Shown here in pieces: positions 58,167 through 64,000 of a stretch of DNA of 64,000 bases (position 1 is its first letter; each line of letters begins with the position of its first letter). Source of the stretch: Lantana camara (taxonomy: Eukaryota > Streptophyta > Magnoliopsida > Lamiales > Verbenaceae); contig CM074862.1 of assembly GCA_037501455.1 (NCBI GenBank), positions 52,793,501 to 52,857,500 of the forward strand, read 5' to 3'. The notes beneath the pieces were generated by a model, which saw nothing but the letters and a program-made list of their open reading frames with translations, had not been told where the DNA came from and made no database searches. The position numbers and the translations under genes were made by a program.

Positions 58167-61100
58167 TGTAACACCCCAAGCGGTGGGGCACCACACCCCC
58201 GCACTATGACCCGACACATGTACGAAATGGAAAGTCCGCACACGCACCAAGTCACAGCGAACGGGTGATAAACGAAAAAAACAAGCCTAAGCTAGGCGGT
58301 ACCTAAACCCTGTACAAGTGCAAATATACAAAACCTGAATGCGGAAGCGATACAAAATACGAATTCTCAAAAACTTTAATCAGTAATCATAATCCATATA
58401 TTTCAAAAAGTAAGTCAACATCAACTAAACGGGTTCAAGTAGCCCTAGAAACCTGTCCCGATCAAACATATAATCAAAACGGGTTCATCTAAACCGAGCA
58501 CCTGTCCTAACCTGTCCCGAAATTCATATATTCGAATCATAATTATAAACCTGTGCAAAACCATATCTTAAGTGATGTTATCATAAATTGAAACAAAGTA
58601 CATAACAAACTCAGACGGACTGACACAACTTACATAAATAAGACTTCAAGCATAAACCGAAGCAACGTACTTAACAACTTAAACGAACAAATACAGACTC
58701 AACAGACACTGACAGCCGCCTAGCTCAAACCTGCAAGACTGAAAAGTGGGAAAGAGAGGGGGTCAGTCTCTAGAAGACTGAGTGAGAAGGAGCAATACAT
58801 ATATAGAAAAACATGCACATGAAGTCATAAATCCCGAATAAAGTTTTATTTAAAGTTAGTTCCCAAGAGGGCAAGAGAATAACTAAGCAATGTTCGGACT
58901 TTACGACTAATCATATTAAATTCATTAAGTTCATAATTCAAATATAAACATAAAGGCTCGGCGAGTGAGCATGCATCATCTCCAACCAAACTCCGACTGT
59001 GTACGACAAATATCATTAATACATTGAGTACGTGATCATGCAATACATTACAATACACACAAGTCATATAACATAACATAAGACATAGTCGTTTGGGCAA
59101 TCCGTGTTTCGGCTTTCCCGCACGGTGCATAACAATCATATCATTATCATAATCATAAAATAACTTCCAACCTTCTTCCTCCGGGTGGTGGACGGGTTTG
59201 CAAGACCCGACCACCTCATACATAATGGCTAGAGGGGTTCATGATGCCCCAAAAGCCCGACTAGTGTTTCCTCGTCAAAACTCCTAACGAGGTCCGTTCC
59301 GTCGTAAAACATAGATGGAATTAGCATATGGGATCACCGTCGGCCCTTGCCTACCCGGATAGCCGCATGTACTAAATTCCTGGGCCCGTGAACATAACAT
59401 ACATGCATAACCTCGCCAAAACATTTCAATTCATAAGAAACATAACATATTTCATAATTCGTGAGAAAAAGGTTTACTCGATCATAATTTACTCGATGAC
59501 TCCACTTTGAAAATAACGTCTATATATATATATATACATAAAGTTTTGGCCAAACTTTTCACATAAGGTTGTAGGGTTTAATATGTAACTAGAACGAAAA
59601 CACCCTCACCTGGTACCAGACAAAGCCAAACCCAAAGCAAATGGTCCACCCCGGAACCTGCACGACCACAAGTCACCACCCAGGGTGCACCTGTACCAAC
59701 TGAACACACAAAACACAGTACAGAACTCAAACTCAGACTCAGACAACCATATAAAGACGAACGACACATGCTCAAGCACTTAAGAAATGCAATCATATAA
59801 GCAAAGTTCAAATTTATACTAATTACTTGCAAAATAAAATATCACATAACTCAACATATTCATAAAACACATCAAGAGATGTTCTTATGCACAATTAATT
59901 CAATCAAACAAAATGGAAAGGCAATGCATGCCACATGATTTCATATAAATTCATATATCAAATAATCAATTCATATTCGTACGAATAACTTATTTCTTAC
60001 GTGCAAAAGTTTCTAATTAAATCCTATAAATTCCATTCAAGTCATATTTCACATTTTATACAAAAACCACATATTACAAGGCCAATTGAATCGTATAATA
60101 GCATGTGACGAATTCATTTAGACCCACGGGGTTACATACCAAATTCTGACTAAGCCATTTAATCATTCAAAGCTCATACAATTCATACATTGCATAATAG
60201 ATTCAAACTCAATTTAGGTAATTAAACGTTAATTGCAAAAATCTCAAATTTAATTATCCAAGGCATAATAAAGCAACTTTTACTTCATCAAAATTAGCAT
60301 AATCGTTTTCAAATGATAAGGTTCAATTAATTCAAGTTATACAAATTTACATTTTCTAAAATTACACAAACACCCCTTCTACAAGGGTTATATTAAATCT
60401 AATGGCATGAAACGAAACTATTATGAACAACAATCATGAAATCATACATTCATCATTCATTACATATTTTCAAATACCATACAATGCATATTCATTAATT
60501 TATCGAGCATACAAGAGTGAATTACATTTTAAAACAATTAACAGCTAATACAATTTCGGCATAATGGGATTTAATTTACAATTCAAAGCATCAATACATA
60601 TTACATTTCATTTAATACATGATTTCGTACACATTGGAATACAATTCGATCGACAAATCAAGCAATTAGCAATCAAAACAATTAATTTCAAATATACAAA
60701 TTATACAAAATAAATCACAACAAATCAATCGGGCATCCGATTGACGAACGGAAGGTGGCATTAGACTCACCACAACGAGGCGGATAAACTGTCTGAAGAC
60801 CGCCGGAACGTAGCCATCGGAACATTGCTCGGCCAAACGTAGCCACCGTCACCGCCGGAACATGCCGAAAAAATCCCCAAAATTCACTCGTGCAAGTATT
60901 CCTCGTGCTCGTTCCAAATCCTCGATCAATTTCTAGAAGTTCCAAGCCAAACTCCTCCAATTTCAAATCTAACAACACGAAACCCTAAAATCTTCAAATC
61001 GAAATTACTTCCAAACCAGTGAACGAAAATCGAATCCGAAAGAGGCATTATCTTACCCGTAACGAGACCTTCGAAACCCCTATAGTGATCGCCCAAAAAT

Positions 61101-61949
61101 ATCCCCGGAGCTAGCCTCGCCGTTGCACCGCTGTGATCCAATGCCAACGGCAGATTCGTGAACCGGGATCTACACGAATAGCTCGGCCTCGTCGAATTGA
61201 GTAACTTCTCTGAAGGACCCGACACCAAAAACTCGTCGGAAAAGGCTCAAATCGCCGCCACACCCGCGTCGGTGCTGCCTCGCCGGAACCACCACTTGCA
61301 GTGGTTTTCACGCCAAACCGAGGTCAGAAAACGTGGGGTAGGGTGGTTGTTGGCCGACGAAGCTCGCCGGATTATTGCCAGCGATGAGGTGGCACAACCC
61401 ACCACCTTTGGACCACCACTGCGCCGCCGCTAGCCATTTTCAGGTCACGAAACTGGTACGGTTGTGACCGCGTCGTCGAGCTCTCCGAAATGGACTATTG
61501 GTTCGCCAATTTCATCGAGTAAAGGCCGAGTTGGAGTTATGCGTGTTTACACCGTGAGTGTGTGTGTACAGTAACTGCATCGCGGGAGAAGAAGAGAGAG
61601 AGCTGAGGTCTGAAGTTCTGGTACGAATTACGAGGATCTAGGTATTTATCTCGGGTCCTCGTAGGCGAAAACAGTCGGAAGGAGGAGCCAACGACGTTAG
61701 AAAATGGGTAAAATTAGAGTCTACGGACTTGTTTCGCTGCCCCGAACGAGAAGCAGGGGGGTCAAAAAGGTCGAACTCTCGACCGAACGAGAAATGTCCA
61801 GAAAACCCCTAAAAGAGAAAATTGCAAAAAGGCCCCTAAACTCTAAAAGAGTTCAAAATAGGGCCACACAAAGCACAAAATCACTGAATTAAACACATAA
61901 GGAAGTTGACACGTGGCGTACCTTATTTGTAGGACGAGCGGGTGTTACA
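58167..61949 (-). repeat. 3' LTR of element I (3783 bp)
   Basis: Plus strand starts TGTAACACCCC and ends GGGTGTTACA. It has the CAGTCT/AGACTG stem (58764-58780), the CTTTGCAAGA-type loop stem (about 59185-59216) and a GC-richer section with repeated CGCCGG (60780-61450), whose short frames on both strands I do not support as genes. No GC-cored palindrome array was seen in this LTR. Confidence 0.85.
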
Positions 61950-61960
61950 ATCTCCCCTCC
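61950..61960 (-). other. Polypurine tract of element I
   Basis: The minus strand reads GGAGGGGAGAT directly before the LTR. Confidence 0.85.
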
Positions 61961-61966
61961 TTCAAA

Positions 61967-61986
61967 AGGACCTGTCCTCAGGTCCT
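61967..61986 (-). other. Pre-PPT inverted repeat of element I (AGGA loop)
   Basis: AGGACCTG-TCCT-CAGGTCCT on the plus strand, an 8-bp perfect stem. Two pairs differ from element A in both arms. Confidence 0.8.
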
Positions 61987-62260
61987 ATTATTGAGTCGTA
62001 AAGCTTCGAATTGGAATACTTCAATCCATCTCCTGAAATCGTGTAGAGTCATAGCCCTGGCTATGAAGTTTACTCCCACTGATTGCATCAACTCCCTTCA
62101 GAGTTCTGTAGTCACAGAGGTTTGTTCAAACACTTGACCGTTGGTCGCTTCAAACTCGTTCGATCCCCAACTAGGCCACTGCACCCAAAGCTCGATACCA
62201 TCGCTTCCTCGTTGATTGCAAACCAGCATCAGGCCACACGTAACTCAGCCGTGACTAACA

Positions 62261-62633
62261 AGAGGGAATCCCATCTCTCAGCACGTAAAAAAGAGAGAGC
62301 CCCGGCTCCCGGCACATCAAAAGAGAGAACCCCATCCCCCAGGCACAGAAAAGAGAGAACCCCGTTTCCCAACCACATAATCGAGAGAGCCCCATCTCTC
62401 AACCTAAGTCTGGCAGACTTCCACATCTTCCAAACATTCTAGTTTGAGAAAATCCAGCATTTCTCAAACCCTTAAATTCGAGAGAATCCAACATCTCCCA
62501 AATATCTAACTCCAAGAGAATCCAGCATCTCTTGCTCACATAATTTAGAAAGAATCCAACATCTTTCTATCACATAGATAGGGAGAATCCCACATCTCCC
62601 TCACACGTAAATAGAGAGATCTCAACAACTCTC
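62261..62633. repeat. Hairpin array of element I 3' UTR (about 12 units)
   Basis: A long array of short inverted repeats. Early units resemble those of E and H (GAGAGAGCCCCATCTCTC near 62383). Later units keep an ATCCAxCAT-type core but change arms in pairs: GTTTGAGAAA/TTTCTCAAAC (62442-62469), AGAAAGA/TCTTTCT (62547-62568), AGGGAGA/TCTCCCT (62580-62601), AAGAGA/TCTCTT (62514-62533). AAGTCT-GGC-AGACTT (62406-62420) is another. Several early units have one imperfect arm. Confidence 0.88.
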
Positions 62634-62726
62634 TAGCACATAAGTTCACTAACTCAGCATTCAAAATACACACATCAAAGTAACACTTGATGCAAAACAT
62701 GTGATGCATGTTTAGTGTACCTTTAT

Positions 62727-64000
62727 TGTAACGCCCCAAATTTCCAGACAGTCAGGTACACTCGACACGTATGAGTTCGAGCGTTAGGATTTTATTTTAT
62801 TATTTTCATTTATTCAATTTATACGTGTTATATTAATTTTATAAATTGCATTTCAACATGATTACGTGAAAATATGTGGAAACGTGTCAATTTGTGAATT
62901 ATTGTATAATTGGAATTCAATTGCTACATGGAATAATTGCCGAGCATGATTTAATCGCTTAAGTGTCCTTAATTGCTCATTTCCTTTTCGTTAAGGACTA
63001 AATTGCATGGAAACCTTTTGGACTAAATTGATCATTCTTTAATCCTTGTATCCTTAATTGCATGACTTACAAACTTGAAGGATTTAGTTGCAAATACTCT
63101 ATTTTTGGCCAAGATATATCGATATATGCATCTCTCCTACCTTCTTCATTTTTCATTTCATGCCAAAATATCAATCCTTGCTCCCTCTTTCCACTGAGCC
63201 AAACCATGAAGAAGGGAAGAGAAGATTTCATCAAATTCATCAAGTTTTTCCAAGGAAATTAGGAGTTTTGGAGCTCAATCATTCATTTCCATCATCTTCT
63301 TCCATTTATTTTCACCTCAAGGTATATATGATCATATATGTGATTTCTTGATTTCAATTCTTGAAGCTAGGGTTATGATTTCCATGTGATAACTTGTTTA
63401 CATGATGTTAGGATTATAATTCTAAGCTTTAGACTTGAATTTCATGTTTATATCTTGAGAATTATGGAGTTTTGTGGTATATATGTTCATGGAGTCTAAT
63501 CTTGAATTCTTGATAATCCAAACTTGAACTAAGTGTTTCTATTGGTTTTATGATGTCTTAAGCAAGTATTTATGATTCTTGCATTAAATTAGATATTAAG
63601 GATATGAATTATGGAGGTTTTGATGATTTGGGAGAGGGTCCGTAGCTTCCCCTGTTTCTTCCCCTGCTTCTGTATTGTCTGCGTAACGGGAACGGCCCTT
63701 CCCGTTCCTAGTTATTTTGGGGAACGGCCCTTCCAATGTTTGAATTGTGTGCATGGCGGCGAGGACGGGAACGACCCTTCCCGTTTTGGCTTGTAAGCCG
63801 GAACGGCCGTTCCCATCTTCGGGGAGCTGGGAACGGCCCTTCCTATTTTGAACTAAGGGCCGGAACGGCCGTTCCCAGGCCTCTGGAGAGGCATTAACAT
63901 TCTGCATAAAAATGAAAGTTTGGGATTTAATTCCAATGGTTTATTTGACCCCAAATTGTGATTATATGATCAATTACATGTCATAACATGATAATTATAT
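62727..64000 (+). repeat. Tekay LTR J (start; continues beyond the window)
   Basis: Starts TGTAACGCCCC inside element I; left flank TTTAT (62722-62726). The first kilobase resembles LTR E 3' in layout, followed by a six-copy palindrome array (63688-63879). Frames at 63062-63351 and 63596-63907 lie in the LTR and are not supported as genes. Confidence 0.85.
63688..63879. repeat. GGGAACGGCC(C/G)TTCCC palindrome array in LTR J
   Basis: Six units: GGGAACGGCCCTTCCC (63688), GGGAACGGCCCTTCC (63719), GGGAACGACCCTTCCC (63767), CGGAACGGCCGTTCCC (63800), GGGAACGGCCCTTCC (63829), CCGGAACGGCCGTTCCC (63860). Spacing is close to 31 bp except for one gap of 48. Two units contain a perfect GGAACGGCCGTTCC palindrome. 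Confidence 0.92.

Larger units (their letters stand above)
58167..62726 (-). mobile_element. Element I: Tekay-type element, 3' LTR and 3' part of interior
   Basis: A minus-strand LTR (58167-61949) with polypurine tract, pre-PPT stem and hairpin array at its internal side; then LTR J interrupts. Because only the 3' untranslated part is visible, I cannot tell whether it carries gag-pol. The left flank TCCCC (58162-58166) is the candidate target duplication. Confidence 0.8.

Noticed and set aside
60715..61433. Several frames on both strands in a GC-richer block
   Set aside because: Within the LTR of element I, overlapping on both strands, no domain.

Overview
The window is plant nuclear DNA, probably from a eudicot. 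It holds one seven-exon host gene of a plant F-box/LRR type, surrounded by nested LTR retrotransposons. No rRNA, tRNA, organelle or bacterial signature was found. All assignments come from reading the sequence; no search was run.

Layout. (1) 1-9742: a minus-strand Ty3/gypsy chromovirus of Tekay type (element A) with a 3.28-kb 5' LTR, tRNA-iMet primer site, a pre-gag ORF, and gag-pol with chromodomain, broken by one frameshift and three stops. (2) 9743-18066: an old plus-strand Ty1/copia element (B), split by a Tekay solo LTR (10283-13427, target duplication CAAAG). (3) 18067-23620: a plus-strand Tekay LTR (C), split by a second solo LTR (19242-22379, duplication TTGTT). (4) 23620-31099: a truncated LTR (L) joined to a small pol-less Tekay derivative (E) with a gag remnant. 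(5) 31100-33325: intergenic. (6) 33326-43173: the F-box/LRR gene (FBL3-like, 648 aa, minus strand). Its fourth intron carries a 5.1-kb Ty1/copia Ale-like element (F, duplication GATAC), itself inserted into a foldback MITE. (7) 43174-44925: AT-rich intergenic DNA. (8) 44926-58166: a plus-strand Tekay LTR (G) split by an 11.2-kb non-autonomous Tekay-type element (H, minus strand, two 4019-bp LTRs, duplication AGCAG). (9) 58167-62726: LTR and 3' end of another minus-strand Tekay element (I). (10) 62727-64000: the start of a plus-strand Tekay LTR (J) inserted into I.

The most unusual signal is in the Tekay elements. They carry several kinds of short inverted repeat at equivalent places, and the arms change between copies while staying complementary: (i) a 7-bp stem with a 4-nt loop just before the polypurine tract; (ii) arrays of 5-12 hairpins at about 28-30 bp period in the 3' untranslated region of elements E, H and I; (iii) a family-specific array of 3-6 GC-cored palindromes about 1-2 kb into each LTR; (iv) a CAGTCT/AGACTG-type stem in the 3' part of every LTR that reaches that point; (v) a CTTGCAA-loop stem. 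Elements E and H have lost pol and keep these structures, which suggests cis-acting nucleic-acid elements rather than protein coding.
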